From Frankiales bacterium (GTDB lineage Bacteria > Actinomycetota > Actinomycetes > Mycobacteriales > SCTD01): a stretch of DNA of 44,092 nucleotides. The notes below the pieces were generated by a model. The model worked only from the letters and a program-made list of their open reading frames with translations, was not told the origin of the DNA and searched no databases. A program made the position numbers and the translations under genes. The stretch is from NCBI GenBank assembly GCA_025965475.1, contig JAOPWV010000136.1, positions 1 to 44,092 of the forward strand, read 5' to 3'. This document shows positions 25,263 to 34,432 of the stretch, piece after piece. Positions within the stretch are counted from its first letter, which is position 1; the number at the start of each line of letters is the position of its first letter.

Positions 25263-26252
25263 TCAGTGACCATGACCACCGGCAGGGCCATCGGCAGGGC
25301 CATCGGCAGCGCCACCGGTGGTGGCGACGGCGCCGGGCGCCGGTGCGACGACGGTGAACGGCGCAGTGTGAACGGCGCCGCCGGCCCGGAAGTCGAGGAA
25401 CAGGCGATACGTGCCGGCCGTCGGGAACTCCGTCGTGAACCGCACCGTCGGACCGCCGCGCTGACCAGCGGCCGCCTCCTGCGCGGGATGCGTGTGCAGG
25501 TAAGCGAGGTCCCCGGCGCGCAACGACACGAGATGCCCGAAAGCGCCGAGATACGGCTCCAGGTCCGTGATCTGGCTTCCGGCCCTGCTCACCGTGAAGG
25601 TCAGCGTCGACTCGTGACCTGCGGCGGGAGTCCCAGCGAGCGCTACGTCGTACCCGCCCGTGGTGGTGGTCGTCGTTGCCGCAGCCGGTAGCGGAACGGG
25701 CGTGAACATGCCGGCGACCGAGATGTCAGCCCCGAGCGTCAAGCCGGTCTTGCGTGCGGCCGGCGTGAAGTCCGCGAAGGCCCGGTAGGTACCCCCGCTG
25801 GCGAGTTGGAGGGACGCGGTCCAGATGCCGGCGGCGTCGCGGACCGGGTGCACGTGCTGGAAGCCGGTCAGGTCCCGGCGGACCACGATCAGGTGCAGGT
25901 CCCTGGTGTGCGTGGTCGTGTACTTCTGCACGGGCGCCCCGTCCGGACCGGTCACGGTGAAGCGGAACCTCACGTGCTCGCCCGCGGGCAGGGTGTTGGT
26001 GTCAGGCATCAGGCTGTACCCGTCCTGGGAGACGGCAAGGCCGGGTAGGGCAACCGCCGTGGTGCTCTGCCCGAGGTCGGCGCCAGGCATGCCGCGGCCG
26101 TCCGTGCCGGAGTCACCGGCCCTGGCCGGCCCGCCGTGCGTCGGACGGCCTGACGATGTGACCGGGTCGGCTGCCGCGCCGATACCGAACGCAGCCCCGA
26201 ACGCGACAGCAAGCCCGCCGACGTACACGCCGAGCTTCGCGACCGTGTTCAT
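25263..26252 (-). CDS. Exported His-rich protein of the copper operon, function unknown
   Basis: A 329-residue protein with an N-terminal hydrophobic helix (residues 7-28, an uncleaved anchor or signal peptide) and no lipobox. The exported part has two related beta-rich modules. The first contains PAGEHVRFRFTVTGPDG and then HTRDLHLIVVRRDLTGFQHVHP; the second contains HESTLTFTVSRAG, FGHLVSLRAGDLAYLHTHP, and each ends in a GTYRxFxDF strand (YRAFADF; YRLFLDF). The C-terminus is Gly/His (GGHGH). The clustered His-x-His pairs and the operon position between copZ and copA suggest copper binding outside the membrane. Its ATG overlaps the copZ stop by 4 bases. I know similar proteins in actinobacterial copper operons only as uncharacterised. 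Confidence 0.85.
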   Translation of the reverse strand: MNTVAKLGVYVGGLAVAFGAAFGIGAAADPVTSSGRPTHGGPARAGDSGTDGRGMPGADLGQSTTAVALPGLAVSQDGYSLMPDTNTLPAGEHVRFRFTVTGPDGAPVQKYTTTHTRDLHLIVVRRDLTGFQHVHPVRDAAGIWTASLQLASGGTYRAFADFTPAARKTGLTLGADISVAGMFTPVPLPAAATTTTTTGGYDVALAGTPAAGHESTLTFTVSRAGSQITDLEPYLGAFGHLVSLRAGDLAYLHTHPAQEAAAGQRGGPTVRFTTEFPTAGTYRLFLDFRAGGAVHTAPFTVVAPAPGAVATTGGAADGPADGPAGGHGH

Positions 26253-26476
26253 GGCGTGGCGTCGACCAACTCATAGCCCGCCTCGTCGACGGCACGACGG
26301 ACCTGCGCATCGTCAAGTGGGGTGTCACTGATGACGTGCACCGGGGACGTGCCCCCCGCGACGAGGTCGATCGTGACGTCCCGCACGCCCGGGAGCTTCG
26401 TGAGCTCCTCGGTCACCGCGCTGGCGCAGTGCCCGCAGGTCATGCCGGTGACGTTGTACGTGGTCGTCGTGCTCAC
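26249..26476 (-). CDS. copZ: CopZ-like heavy-metal-associated (HMA) copper chaperone
   Basis: A 75-residue single HMA domain with the Cu(I) motif GMTCGHC (Cys14, Cys17) and the expected beta-alpha-beta-beta-alpha-beta layout (TYNVTGMTCGHC, VTEELTKLPGVRDVTIDLVA, VRRAVDEAGYELV). It should bind Cu(I) in the cytoplasm and hand it to the HMA domain of CopA. GTG at 26476 follows CCAGGAGCAGCACC. It lies 57 bases after csoR and overlaps the next gene by 4 bases, so it belongs to the same transcript. Confidence 0.93.
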   Translation of the reverse strand: MSTTTTYNVTGMTCGHCASAVTEELTKLPGVRDVTIDLVAGGTSPVHVISDTPLDDAQVRRAVDEAGYELVDATP

Positions 26477-26533
26477 GGTGCTGCTCCTGGCGGTCGGTCT
26501 CGATGATGTGCAGGTCGGGTGCGACCCGAGATG

Positions 26534-26833
26534 TCAGCTGCGGACGAGACGCGCGATGGCCTCGGACGCCTCGCGCACCTTTTCGCCAGCCTCCGGGCCG
26601 CCCTTCTGCGCAGCCGTGACGACGCAGTGCGCAAGGTGCTCTTCGAGCAGCTCGAGCGAGAAGGACTGCAAAGCTCTCGTCGCCGCGGATACCTGCGTCA
26701 GAATGTCGATGCAGTACTTGTCCTCTTCGACCATGCGCTGCAGACCCCTGACCTGGCCCTCCACTCGCCTGAGCCGCTTGAGGTGGCTCTCCTTGTGGGC
26801 GCTGTAGCCGCGCGTCGGGTCATCCATGCTCAT
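26534..26833 (-). CDS. csoR: CsoR-family copper-sensing repressor
   Basis: A 99-residue all-helical repressor. The Cu(I) ligands are Cys41 (DKYCIDIL), His66 and Cys70 (LLEEHLAHCV), with exactly the Cys-x24-His-x3-Cys spacing of M. tuberculosis CsoR. The DNA-binding helix region HLKRLRRVEGQVRGLQRMVE is typical. ATG at 26833 is preceded by GAAGGAGCTGG. Two operator-like palindromes lie directly upstream, so it should be autoregulated and control copZ, the exported protein and copA. Confidence 0.95.
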   Translation of the reverse strand: MSMDDPTRGYSAHKESHLKRLRRVEGQVRGLQRMVEEDKYCIDILTQVSAATRALQSFSLELLEEHLAHCVVTAAQKGGPEAGEKVREASEAIARLVRS

Positions 26834-26848
26834 CCAGCTCCTTCATCG

Positions 26849-26889
26849 TACCCGCTGGGGGTATGTTGCCACGGTACCCCCTCTGGGTA
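26849..26889. promoter_or_regulatory. Two tandem CsoR-type operators
   Basis: TACCCGCTGGGGGTA (26849-26863) and TACCCCCTCTGGGTA (26875-26889) each fit TACCC-N5-GGGTA, with centres 26 bp apart. They lie 16-56 bp upstream of the csoR start. The shape (G/C-tract dyad flanked by TA) matches known CsoR operators. The promoter hexamers are probably within this block. Confidence 0.8.
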
Positions 26890-27398
26890 TTCGCCGCAAT
26901 CCCCGGACGGGGCCACCTGGTCCGCGCCGGGCATGAGGCGGCTCTCCGACATGCTGCGGGGACTGCGGCATCACACTGGGGACCGGCAGCTCCTACATTG
27001 CGGAGCACGGGACCGTCGGTGGCCGACGTCATGGGCCGCAGCGTCGGCAAGCCCGATCTGGCCAGACGAGTACGGCGCCGGGACGGGCGCCGCCGTCAGA
27101 TCATCGCTGCCTCTACCGGAGCCGTCAGCTGCGTCGTCCTGGCCATCTGAGCCGTGGTTCTGCCCGGCCTGATTCAGAGAAGCTCGGGCAACTGCGGGAA
27201 GCCCCAGATCCGCCGCCAATCTGGGCGACAGGCGAACCCACGCCTGTACGTCAGCCTCACCGTGGAAGGTGCGCTGAGCCAGGCAGAGGCACGGCGTGTC
27301 GTGAGTGGTGTCCGCGACCAACCATGAGCGGACGCCGCGCCAAGCCGGAGGTCCTCCTGCTGACAGACCCCTCAGCGTCATCAGTTCGCGCGTGGTCG
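26890..27398. other. 509-bp gap without a recognisable intact gene
   Basis: No frame here has a convincing start or family match. A short plus-strand segment (about 27237-27326: NPRLYVSLTVEGALSQAEAR, then RVVSGVRDQP and a stop) has coding-like composition and could be the tail of a lost gene. I cannot name it. Confidence 0.4.
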
Positions 27399-27857
27399 CT
27401 AGGCCGGCAGGTCAGGCGCCTGGTCTGCGTCGCCGAAGTCGGGGACGGTGATCGCGCCGTCTTCTCCCATGGGAAACCCAGGGTTGTGGGCGATCTCCCA
27501 CACGTGGCCGTCGGGGTCGGTGAAATAGCCCGCGTAGCCGCCGTAGAACGTCTCGCCCGGAGGTCGCGTCACCGTGGCCCCGGCCTCGAGCGCCGCCTCG
27601 ACGATGTCATCCACGTCCGTCCGGGAACGCACGTTCTGGGCCAGCGCAACGCCGCCGAAGCCGTCGGTCTGTGCGTCGACGATGCCGGCGTCGCGGGCGA
27701 GCTCCTCGCGTCCCCAGAGCACCAGCGCCATGGCTCCCACCTGGACGAACACCGTCCCCGACACCGTCTGCCCCGTCCAGCCGAGCCGCTCATAGAACCG
27801 ACGAGCCCGCGCGAGGTCCCTCACTCCCAGCGTGACCAGGCTGATGCGCTGCTCCAT
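27399..27857 (-). CDS. VOC-superfamily (glyoxalase/bleomycin-resistance-like) protein
   Basis: A 152-residue protein with the paired beta-alpha-beta-beta-beta modules of the VOC fold: ISLVTLGVRDLARARRFYER at the N-terminus and GGYAGYFTDPDGHVWEIAHNP towards the C-terminus. This resembles small stand-alone VOC proteins whose substrates are unknown. Metal-ligand assignment is unclear, but the terminal Glu in HVWEIAHN is in the usual position. ATG at 27857 fits the fold start; the longer upstream frame overlaps relics of other genes. It has no evident operon partner. Confidence 0.88.
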   Translation of the reverse strand: MEQRISLVTLGVRDLARARRFYERLGWTGQTVSGTVFVQVGAMALVLWGREELARDAGIVDAQTDGFGGVALAQNVRSRTDVDDIVEAALEAGATVTRPPGETFYGGYAGYFTDPDGHVWEIAHNPGFPMGEDGAITVPDFGDADQAPDLPA

Positions 27858-27922
27858 ACGAAGACCGTAGTGCTGAGCACGGCCGTCGAACCGGCCGATG
27901 TGCGGCCTGCTTGTTCCGATCC

Positions 27923-28069
27923 TCAGCTCACTGCGGGCAGGCCTTGCGTACCTTCCATCCGAACTGCCTTCAGCTCCGTCGGTGACAGGCCGAGTAGGCG
28001 CAGGATGGTCGGGGCGATCTGGTGGCCGGCCGTCTTCCACGCCGCATCCATCCCGTCGAGGATCGGGCC
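27923..28069 (-). pseudogene. C-terminal remnant of a phosphatase/phosphoesterase-like gene
   Basis: The frame ends DGMDAAWKTAGHQIAPTIL then RLLGLSPTELKAVRMEGTQG and LPAVS. The pattern xxQIAPTILxLLGLxPxxLxAVxxEGTxxLP resembles the C-terminus of alkaline-phosphatase-superfamily phosphoesterases. Nothing of the catalytic domain remains, and upstream sequence switches to an MFS relic on the other strand. The assignment rests on one motif. Confidence 0.4.
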
Positions 28070-28089
28070 GCCCGGAACACGGGTCAGCG

Positions 28090-28662
28090 CGTTGGGCTCC
28101 ACCGGGGATTGTCCGTGCTGCTGGCCGCACCCCGGTACCTGCCCGAGACCGGGCGCCGGCCAGCCCGACGACCTGGGCGGTGCCTTCAGCTCGACGGCGG
28201 GCATGACGGCGCTCGTCTACGGCATCGTGCGCGCTGCAGACGCCGGCTGGAGCGATCCGCTCACCGTCGCCTCCCTTGCGGTCGGCATCACCTTGCTCGC
28301 CTGCTCGTGGTGAACGAGGCGCGAGCCGCCCAGCCGATCATGCCGCTGCGGCTGTCGGTAGCGGTCGCCGGTCCGCGGCTGACACGGCGGCTGGGAGGCG
28401 GCCAGGTGGGCAACGGGCGGCTGCTCGCCGCGGGCGTCGCTGTCACACTGATCGGGATGGCCTGGCTCAGCCGCCTGTCCGTCGCCGTCGCCGCAGCCGC
28501 CGACACTGCTGGCCTTTGACCCCCCGCGTCTGCTGGCACACCGCGTCGGTGCCGCGCTCAGCGCCGGCACGGTCATGCCCGCTGGCGCTCGCCGTCGTGC
28601 TCGCACTCGTCGCGCTACCCGACCGGCGGGCGGAGCTCGCGGCGAGGGCTGCGTCCGTCTGA
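28090..28662 (+). pseudogene. Collapsed MFS (EmrB/QacA-type) drug transporter gene
   Basis: Consecutive pieces of one transporter appear in changing frames: LLAAPRYLPETG, then SSTAGMTALVYGIVRAADAG and WSDPLTVASLAVGITLLACS, then VNEARAAQPIMPLRL, then LLAAGVAVTLIGMAWLSRLS, and finally LALAVVLALVALPDRRAELA before a stop. The order is that of a 14-helix MFS exporter from the middle to the C-terminus, but several helices are missing and at least three frame changes occur. The N-terminal half is absent. Confidence 0.7.
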
Positions 28663-28715
28663 CACCACCCCAGCCGTCCCACCACAACAACCCGCCACCA
28701 TTCCGAAGGAGCCTC

Positions 28716-29117
28716 ATGGAGATCGTCCCGAAGCAGCCGACCGTCAAGGCACCGGCACAGATGTTCACCGGCGACGCCTGGTACGACGTCATCGCCCTGG
28801 GTGAGTCGCCTGCTCGCATCCGGGTCAACGTCGTGCGCTTCGCACCGGGCGCCCGCAACGCCTGGCACGCGCACGTCAACGGGCAGACGCTGCACGTGAC
28901 CGAAGGCCGCGGCCTGGTCCAGTCCCGCGGCGGCGAGATCGTCGAGATCCGGCCCGGCGACACCATCTACACACCGCCGGGCGAGTGGCACTGGCACGGT
29001 GCCCACCCCGACCACTTCATGGCCCACCTCGCCATGTGGGAGGGCTCCGGCGAGGGGCAGGGGCCGGAGACCGCGTGGGGCGACCTCGTCACCGACGAGG
29101 ACTACCGCGCCCGCTGA
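28716..29117 (+). CDS. Small cupin-domain protein
   Basis: A 133-residue single-domain cupin. Motif 1 is GARNAWHAHVNGQTLHVTEG and motif 2 is RPGDTIYTPPGEWHWHGA, giving the usual His cluster for a divalent metal. It resembles cupins that accompany carboxymuconolactone-decarboxylase/antioxidant proteins, though no such partner is here. ATG at 28716 follows GAAGGAGCCTC. It is convergent with the hybrid kinase and its broken response regulator. The exact reaction is unknown. Confidence 0.9.
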   Translation: MEIVPKQPTVKAPAQMFTGDAWYDVIALGESPARIRVNVVRFAPGARNAWHAHVNGQTLHVTEGRGLVQSRGGEIVEIRPGDTIYTPPGEWHWHGAHPDHFMAHLAMWEGSGEGQGPETAWGDLVTDEDYRAR

Positions 29118-29245
29118 CTCCGCCGAGCCGCTGCAGCGGGTCCCGACCGTCGACAGTGGTCTCGAACCGATGGCCTGCCACGCTCGCGACCGCCTGCGCC
29201 AGCGTCCGGGGCGGTCGGATCGTCATCAACGGCCAGGACCCGCAT
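29102..29245 (-). pseudogene. Truncated response-regulator gene following the hybrid kinase
   Basis: From ATG at 29245, inside the 3' end of the kinase gene (20-base overlap), the frame reads [12 protein letters not shown], the first strand and acidic pair of a receiver domain. After a frame change it continues TLAQAVASVAGHRFETTVDG then RDPLQRL, the expected helix 1 and strand 2. It then runs into the cupin gene's 3' end. The phospho-acceptor Asp, the rest of the receiver and any output domain are missing. The overlap shows that an ancestral kinase-regulator operon existed here. Confidence 0.65.
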
Positions 29246-32200
29246 CTGCCGTCTCCCCGCGCCCGGGGAGCAGAGCCAGGAGCGCGGCCGCGGCGCGGTC
29301 GTGTTCATCGTGGAGGCGGGCGACCATCGCTGGCAGCGCCACAAGGCCGTCTTTGGCCGCGAGCTCGATCTCGGCGCACACCGCTGCCAACCGGCGCGCG
29401 CCGACGGAGCCGCTGCTGCCCCGTAGCGTGTGGGCCACCCGGCCGACGGCGTCGAGGTCGTGCGCGTCGAACGCCTCCTGCAGCTCGCCCACCCGGCCGG
29501 GGGCGTGCTGGAGGTAGAGCGACACGATGGCCTCGAAGGCGCTGCCGAGAGTCAGGAGCCCGTCGAGCACCCCTCGGTCGAGGACATCGCTGTTGTCCGC
29601 GACCACGTCGGGAGCGGACGGTTCCTGAGGTACGGCGCTCGTCCAGCCCCGGAGCATGGCCGCCAGCGCCTCCCGGCGCAGCGGCTTGGACAGGAAGTCG
29701 TCCATGCCCGCTGCCCGGCACCGCTGCTCGTCGGACGTGAGTGCCGAGGCGGTGAGCGCGATGATCGGCGTCGTGCTGTACGGACCCTGCGCCGCACGGA
29801 TCTCCCGGGTCGCGGCGAAACCGTCCAGCACCGGCATCTGGCAGTCCATGAGCACGATGTCGTAGTGCCCCGCCCGAACCATCTCGACGGCCTGCCGCCC
29901 GTCCTGCGCGAGGTCCACGTCGTACCCCAGTTGGGCGAGCATGCCGGCCACGACCCGTTGGTTGACCTCGTTGTCCTCGGCGACGAGGACGCGCCCGTTC
30001 GCGGTCTCCGCCGGCACTGGCATCCGCGGCCTGGTCGACGACGGGTCGAACTCCTCGCCACCCAGGAGCTCGCTGAGCCGGTCGAACAGCTGCGCCTCGC
30101 GGACCGGCTTCGTCAGGTACGCCCCGATGCCGGCCGCCTGGGCGGCGGCCCGCTCGCCCTGGTTGTTGCTCGAGGTGAGCATCGCCATCGGTGTCCGCGC
30201 CAGCTGCGGGTCGGCCAGGATCGCATGTGCCAGCGCGAGCCCGTCCGTCCCAGGCATGTGCATGTCGAGGACGGCGACGTCGTACGGCGTGCCGCGGGTG
30301 ATGGCGGCCCGTAGCTCGGTGAGTGCCGACTCGGCGTCCGCCACGCATGTGGGTTCCAGCGCCCAGGCGGTGAGGTACTGCCGCATGACCTTGCGGTTGG
30401 TGGCGTTGTCATCCACGACGAGTGCGCGTACCCCGTCCATGCACGGCCGTTTCGGCTTGTCCGGCGCCGCCGCCTGCGCGGCAGGCAGGGGAAGGACGAA
30501 GAAGAACGTCGACCCCTCACCCGGCGTACTGACGAGGTCGAGCGAGCCACCCATGAGCTCGACGAGCTGACGGCTGATCGTGAGTCCCAGCCCCGTACCG
30601 CCATACCGACGGGTGGTGGAGGCATCGGCCTGCCGGAACGCCTCGAACAGCCGGACCTGTTGATCGGCTGTGATGCCGATGCCGGTGTCGCGCACAGCCA
30701 CCTGGACGAACGGAGCGCCTTGCGCCGCCGGCACCACGTGGACGACGACCTCGCCGCGCTCGGTGTACTTCACCGCGTTGCCGACCAGGTTGTTCAGGAC
30801 CTGCCGCAGCCGGTGCGGGTCTCCGTGAACGAAAGGAGGCACGGCCGGGTCGACCCAGGCGACGACCTCGACCCCCCGGGTAGCGGCCACCGTCGCGAGC
30901 AGACCGACGACGTCCTCGACGATCGGCCGCAACTCGAAGCCCACGGCCTCCAGATCCAGCTTGCCTGCCTCGATCTTCGAGAAATCCAGGATGTCGTCGA
31001 TGACCGTGAGCAGGGCCTCCGCGGAGCCGCCGATCGTGTCCGCGTAGTCACGCTGCACCGGATCGAGGTCGGTGTCGCGCAGCAGGGCGGTCATGCCGAG
31101 AACACCGTTCATGGGCGTGCGGATCTCGTGACTCATGTTCGCGACAAACTCGGACTTCAGTCGCGAGGCCTCCACCGCGGCCAGGTGCGCCTCCGCGACG
31201 GCGCGCTCCTGCACCCTCAGGCTCGTGACGTCGCGAACGAACGCGTTGAAGGACGGCACCGCGAGGGTGCCGCTGCGCCACAGCGTGATCTCGGCCGGGA
31301 AACGGTGCCCGTCGGCGTGCACCGCGTCGACCTCGGTCCGCTGCCCGATCAGACGAGACTTCCCTCCGCCCAGGACGCGCGCAAGTCCGGCCCGATGCGC
31401 CTCGCGGCTCTCGGACGGGATGAGCAGGTCGGCCGCGTCGCGCCCCATCGCGGTGGCGCGGTCGTGCCCGAACACCGTGGTGGCCTGGGCGTTCCAGCCG
31501 GTGACCCGGCCGTCGGCATCGATCGCGACGTAGGCATCCCCAGCCGCCTCCAGCACGCTTCGCAGATGCTCCTCCCGGTCGGCCAAAGTGGCCTCCGCTG
31601 CGCGCCGACGGCCGTCGGCCCGTACGGCCAGGATCAGTCCGACCAGGAGCAGCTGCACGAGCAGCACCGCCGCGGCGACCACCCGCGCAGCCAACCGGCG
31701 CGAACCGGCGAACGCGTCCCGCTCGGACACCTCGGCGACCACCGCCCAGCCGAGGCCGTCGACGGGCCGATAGGACGAGAGGGCAGGACCGTCCGCACCA
31801 GTTCCCCCCAACGTGCCGCTGCGCCCGGCCAGGGCCGCGCGCACACGCGGATCGGACGAAACACTCGGAAGGCCAGGCAGTTCGCTTCCGGCACCGGACA
31901 GCAGATGTCCCTGCTGGTCGGTGACGGTCAGCTCGACGCGCTGTACCTCGGCCAGCCTCCGGGAAAAGGCCCGGATCGCCTCGAGGCGGTAGCCGACAAC
32001 CACGACGCCCAGCACGTTCCCGCGCTTATCCCGCACAGCGACGCTCACACCGACAGCGCGCGGGTTGCCCGGTGCAGCCGCCGTGAAGGCCTCCGACACG
32101 TACGCACCATTGGTGGTCAGAGCCCCGCGGTAGTAGTCGCGACCCGCGTAGCTGCGACCCATCACCGACGGCGTCACGGGCTCGAAGCTCAGCAGATCGC

Positions 32201-33518
32201 CCGGGGCGCCGAGTACCCAGGCTGCGAACAAGTTCGGGTGCGCGAGCTGCAGCGCCTTGACGTGCCGGTCGAGGACAGCGACGTCGGCTCCGCCTGGGCG
32301 GGTCAGCGCCGCGAGCAGCGACGGCCGGGTCGCATAGGACGTGACAAGCCTGCTCAGGCTGATGAACTGCTCATTCAAGTACTCGGAGCTGACCGATGCG
32401 GTGACCGCCATCCGCTCGCGCACTTCCTGCCGCATGGCCCGGTCCGACTCCTGCACGGCGACATAGGTCAGGCCGACGAGCGGGAGCAGTGCGAGGGCGA
32501 CGAAGGCGGCGACAAGACGGACGGCAGATCGCCGCAGCGCCGCCCGGACGGCGGGGGTCTCATCGACGGTGTCGAGGACGACGACGCGGGTCAAGGCCAG
32601 GAACGTCATCGCGACGGAACCGAACGCGATGAGCACGACGTCCTCGGACGAGCCCTGGATGGCACGGACGAGGAGCAGCGCGGGTAGCGGCAGCACCGCC
32701 GCGGCGACCACCAGGTGGCGCACGGAGGCGCGGCGCCGCGCACCCGTGCGTGTCCCCGCGCGGTAGGGAAGCAGCGCCGCACAGCTCAACGACGCAGAGG
32801 CGACCAGCCAGAAGCCGAACGTCGGGGTGCCCAGGCGAAAACTGCCCTCGGAGACCTGAAGGACATACAGGAGGTCCCCGACGCCCTGGCACAGCGCCCA
32901 GAGCAGCAGCAGGCGGATGCGACCGCCACCCAGGCCGGCGAAAACGAGGCGCGCCGCCATGGCGAGCACGAGGACGTCGAAAACGGGATGCGCCATCGCG
33001 ACGACCCGCTCGGTCGTCGAGAGGCCGGGGGCGGCTGCCACGCGGGAAACGGCGAAGGCCCAGGTGAGGATGCCGAGACCGACCGCGAGCATCCCGGCGT
33101 CGAGCAAAGCGACGAGCTGAGGGCGTCGGCGAAGGCCACCACCGAGGCTCACGAGTGCGACGGCGGCGGTGGCGTAGCCCGCGAGGAAGGCGACATCGCC
33201 CGGTACGGCGTAGGAGTGCGGCAGAACGAGATACCACGCCGCCCACCCCAGGGCGGAAGCGACCTGGGCCGCGGCAAGGGCGTACCACGGCCAGCGGCGA
33301 GGCGGGTTGTGGTGCCGCGTGCCCCACGCGAGGGTGATGGCGGCCACCAGAGGCGCCACCGTCAGCGCCAGGCCACGCGCCACCTCACCGGGCAGCAGGC
33401 AGAAGGCCAGCGCGCTGACCGCGTGGCACGCGAGCGCGAAGGCCAGCAGCGTCCCGGGGATTCGACCCGCCAGATCGGCGCGCCCCCCGACGACGGCCGG
33501 GTCCTGCTGCTCCTGCAC
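29226..33518 (-). CDS. Hybrid sensor histidine kinase (9TM/dCache/PAS/HK/REC/REC/HPt)
   Basis: A 1430-residue membrane sensor kinase. Eight or nine hydrophobic helices fill residues about 20-320 and another lies at 340-360. A dCache-like extracellular domain follows at about 365-610 ([20 protein letters not shown] analogue near 450), then a helix at about 620. A PAS domain is at 650-760, HisKA with phospho-acceptor His in [11 protein letters not shown] at about 796, HATPase with [19 protein letters not shown] and [13 protein letters not shown]1 at about 1029-1140 ([11 protein letters not shown]), REC2 at about 1174-1285 ([13 protein letters not shown]) and HPt at about 1340-1410 ([13 protein letters not shown]). 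GTG at 33518 follows AAGGAGCCGAAG; the longer open frame lacks such a site. Both receivers and the HPt keep key residues, so a full phosphorelay is possible, but its adjacent response regulator is broken. Confidence 0.92.
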   Translation of the reverse strand: MQEQQDPAVVGGRADLAGRIPGTLLAFALACHAVSALAFCLLPGEVARGLALTVAPLVAAITLAWGTRHHNPPRRWPWYALAAAQVASALGWAAWYLVLPHSYAVPGDVAFLAGYATAAVALVSLGGGLRRRPQLVALLDAGMLAVGLGILTWAFAVSRVAAAPGLSTTERVVAMAHPVFDVLVLAMAARLVFAGLGGGRIRLLLLWALCQGVGDLLYVLQVSEGSFRLGTPTFGFWLVASASLSCAALLPYRAGTRTGARRRASVRHLVVAAAVLPLPALLLVRAIQGSSEDVVLIAFGSVAMTFLALTRVVVLDTVDETPAVRAALRRSAVRLVAAFVALALLPLVGLTYVAVQESDRAMRQEVRERMAVTASVSSEYLNEQFISLSRLVTSYATRPSLLAALTRPGGADVAVLDRHVKALQLAHPNLFAAWVLGAPGDLLSFEPVTPSVMGRSYAGRDYYRGALTTNGAYVSEAFTAAAPGNPRAVGVSVAVRDKRGNVLGVVVVGYRLEAIRAFSRRLAEVQRVELTVTDQQGHLLSGAGSELPGLPSVSSDPRVRAALAGRSGTLGGTGADGPALSSYRPVDGLGWAVVAEVSERDAFAGSRRLAARVVAAAVLLVQLLLVGLILAVRADGRRRAAEATLADREEHLRSVLEAAGDAYVAIDADGRVTGWNAQATTVFGHDRATAMGRDAADLLIPSESREAHRAGLARVLGGGKSRLIGQRTEVDAVHADGHRFPAEITLWRSGTLAVPSFNAFVRDVTSLRVQERAVAEAHLAAVEASRLKSEFVANMSHEIRTPMNGVLGMTALLRDTDLDPVQRDYADTIGGSAEALLTVIDDILDFSKIEAGKLDLEAVGFELRPIVEDVVGLLATVAATRGVEVVAWVDPAVPPFVHGDPHRLRQVLNNLVGNAVKYTERGEVVVHVVPAAQGAPFVQVAVRDTGIGITADQQVRLFEAFRQADASTTRRYGGTGLGLTISRQLVELMGGSLDLVSTPGEGSTFFFVLPLPAAQAAAPDKPKRPCMDGVRALVVDDNATNRKVMRQYLTAWALEPTCVADAESALTELRAAITRGTPYDVAVLDMHMPGTDGLALAHAILADPQLARTPMAMLTSSNNQGERAAAQAAGIGAYLTKPVREAQLFDRLSELLGGEEFDPSSTRPRMPVPAETANGRVLVAEDNEVNQRVVAGMLAQLGYDVDLAQDGRQAVEMVRAGHYDIVLMDCQMPVLDGFAATREIRAAQGPYSTTPIIALTASALTSDEQRCRAAGMDDFLSKPLRREALAAMLRGWTSAVPQEPSAPDVVADNSDVLDRGVLDGLLTLGSAFEAIVSLYLQHAPGRVGELQEAFDAHDLDAVGRVAHTLRGSSGSVGARRLAAVCAEIELAAKDGLVALPAMVARLHDEHDRAAAALLALLPGRGETADAGPGR

Positions 33519-33776
33519 CTTCGGCTCCTTGTCACGGGCGGATTGCCCAGAGAGTCTTCGGGCGGAGGCGGTCGGTCCTGAGCTGTCTGTGGCGAATCGG
33601 TAGAAGCCCTCAGTAGTTGCTAGTTCGTCCGGGTCAGCTGCCCGGTGCCTCGCACGCGGGACGTACAGCCCGCGGAGCCGGTCGGCCAAACCTCCACAAG
33701 CGATGCTTTGTCCTTGCGACGCGCTGTCCAACGTCGACACCCGGGGCGCATAGCGTCGCCTCAGCGGGTCAAGGGG

Positions 33777-33795
33777 GCGGCCGACGGGAGGCCGC
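33777..33795 (-). terminator. Short hairpin after the MarR gene
   Basis: GCGGCC (33777-33782) pairs with GGCCGC (33790-33795) around a 7-base loop, 4 bases past the MarR stop. It is short and lacks a U-tract. The rest of 33519-33798 shows no gene and should include the kinase promoter. Confidence 0.45.
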
Positions 33796-33798
33796 GTG

Positions 33799-34305
33799 CT
33801 ACATGCAGGAGCCGCCCGGAGCAGGCAGGTCACCAGGCCCGTCTGTCAGCCGCAGCAGCAGCTCGCGTAGCTGCCGCCGCTCCAGCGGGGAGAAGCCCGC
33901 CATGACCGCGTCCTCGGCGGCGTCGCGCCCTGCGGCCACCCGCGTGTCGACCTGCCGGCCGCGGGCCGTGATCTCCGGGATGCGGGCCCGACGGTCGCGC
34001 GGGTCGGAGCGGCGTACCACCAACCCGTCGCGCTCGAGGCGGTCCAGCAGGGAGGTCAGCGTGGTCTTGTCCAGGCCGAGCTCGTTCCCGAGGGCGAGCT
34101 GCGTGCGCCCGGGCTCGGCGCACAGCGCCGCAAGCACGATCCACTCCCGGCCGCCCTGCAGCCCTGCGGCCTGCGCAACGCCGTCGAGCCCGGTGCGCAG
34201 CCGCTGACCGGCGCGGTGGACCAGCCAGGTCAGATCCGGCTGACCGCCAGCGGCGGCACTCGCGCACGCAGGTCCGGCGTCATCCGCGAGGCCGGAACCG
34301 TCCAC
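33799..34305 (-). CDS. MarR-family transcriptional regulator
   Basis: A 168-residue winged-helix regulator: LAALCAEPGRTQLALGNELG and KTTLTSLLDRLERDGLVVRR (recognition helix), with the wing SDPRDRRARIPEITARGRQ, flanked by dimerisation helices. GTG at 34305 is the likely start though its ribosome binding site is weak. It is divergent from the azoreductase gene across 127 bp, the classical arrangement for a MarR/DUF24-like repressor controlling a quinone/azo-compound-inducible reductase. A single Cys lies in LAALCAEPGR and another is the penultimate residue (GGSCM); redox sensing is possible but unproven. Confidence 0.9.
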   Translation of the reverse strand: MDGSGLADDAGPACASAAAGGQPDLTWLVHRAGQRLRTGLDGVAQAAGLQGGREWIVLAALCAEPGRTQLALGNELGLDKTTLTSLLDRLERDGLVVRRSDPRDRRARIPEITARGRQVDTRVAAGRDAAEDAVMAGFSPLERRQLRELLLRLTDGPGDLPAPGGSCM

Positions 34306-34347
34306 GCCGACAGGCTACGCGATCCGGGACCAGATGTTCCGGGCCCC

Positions 34348-34383
34348 GATATTCTTGACTCGGATATTCTTGGTTCGTACGGT
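34348..34383 (+). promoter_or_regulatory. azoR promoter with overlapping direct repeats
   Basis: TTGACT (34355-34360), a 17-bp spacer and TACGGT (34378-34383) make a good sigma70-like promoter about 50 bases before the azoreductase ATG. A 10-bp direct repeat GATATTCTTG occurs at 34348-34357 and 34363-34372, overlapping the -35 and spacer. It is one of the few AT-rich spots in the window and a likely site for the divergent MarR regulator. Confidence 0.65.
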
Positions 34384-34432
34384 TGTGGAACCGCCGGGCA
34401 TCGGGCCCGGCATCGCAACCCGGACGGACCTC

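Noticed and set aside
29155-29175. GGTTCGAGACC on the minus strand, resembling a tRNA T-loop
   Set aside because: No cloverleaf can be built around it, and it belongs to the coding remains of the response regulator.
33519-33833. N-terminal extension of the hybrid kinase frame by 105 residues
   Set aside because: The extension has no predicted structure, and GTG at 33518 has a much better ribosome binding site (AAGGAGCCGAAG). The upstream part probably holds the promoter.
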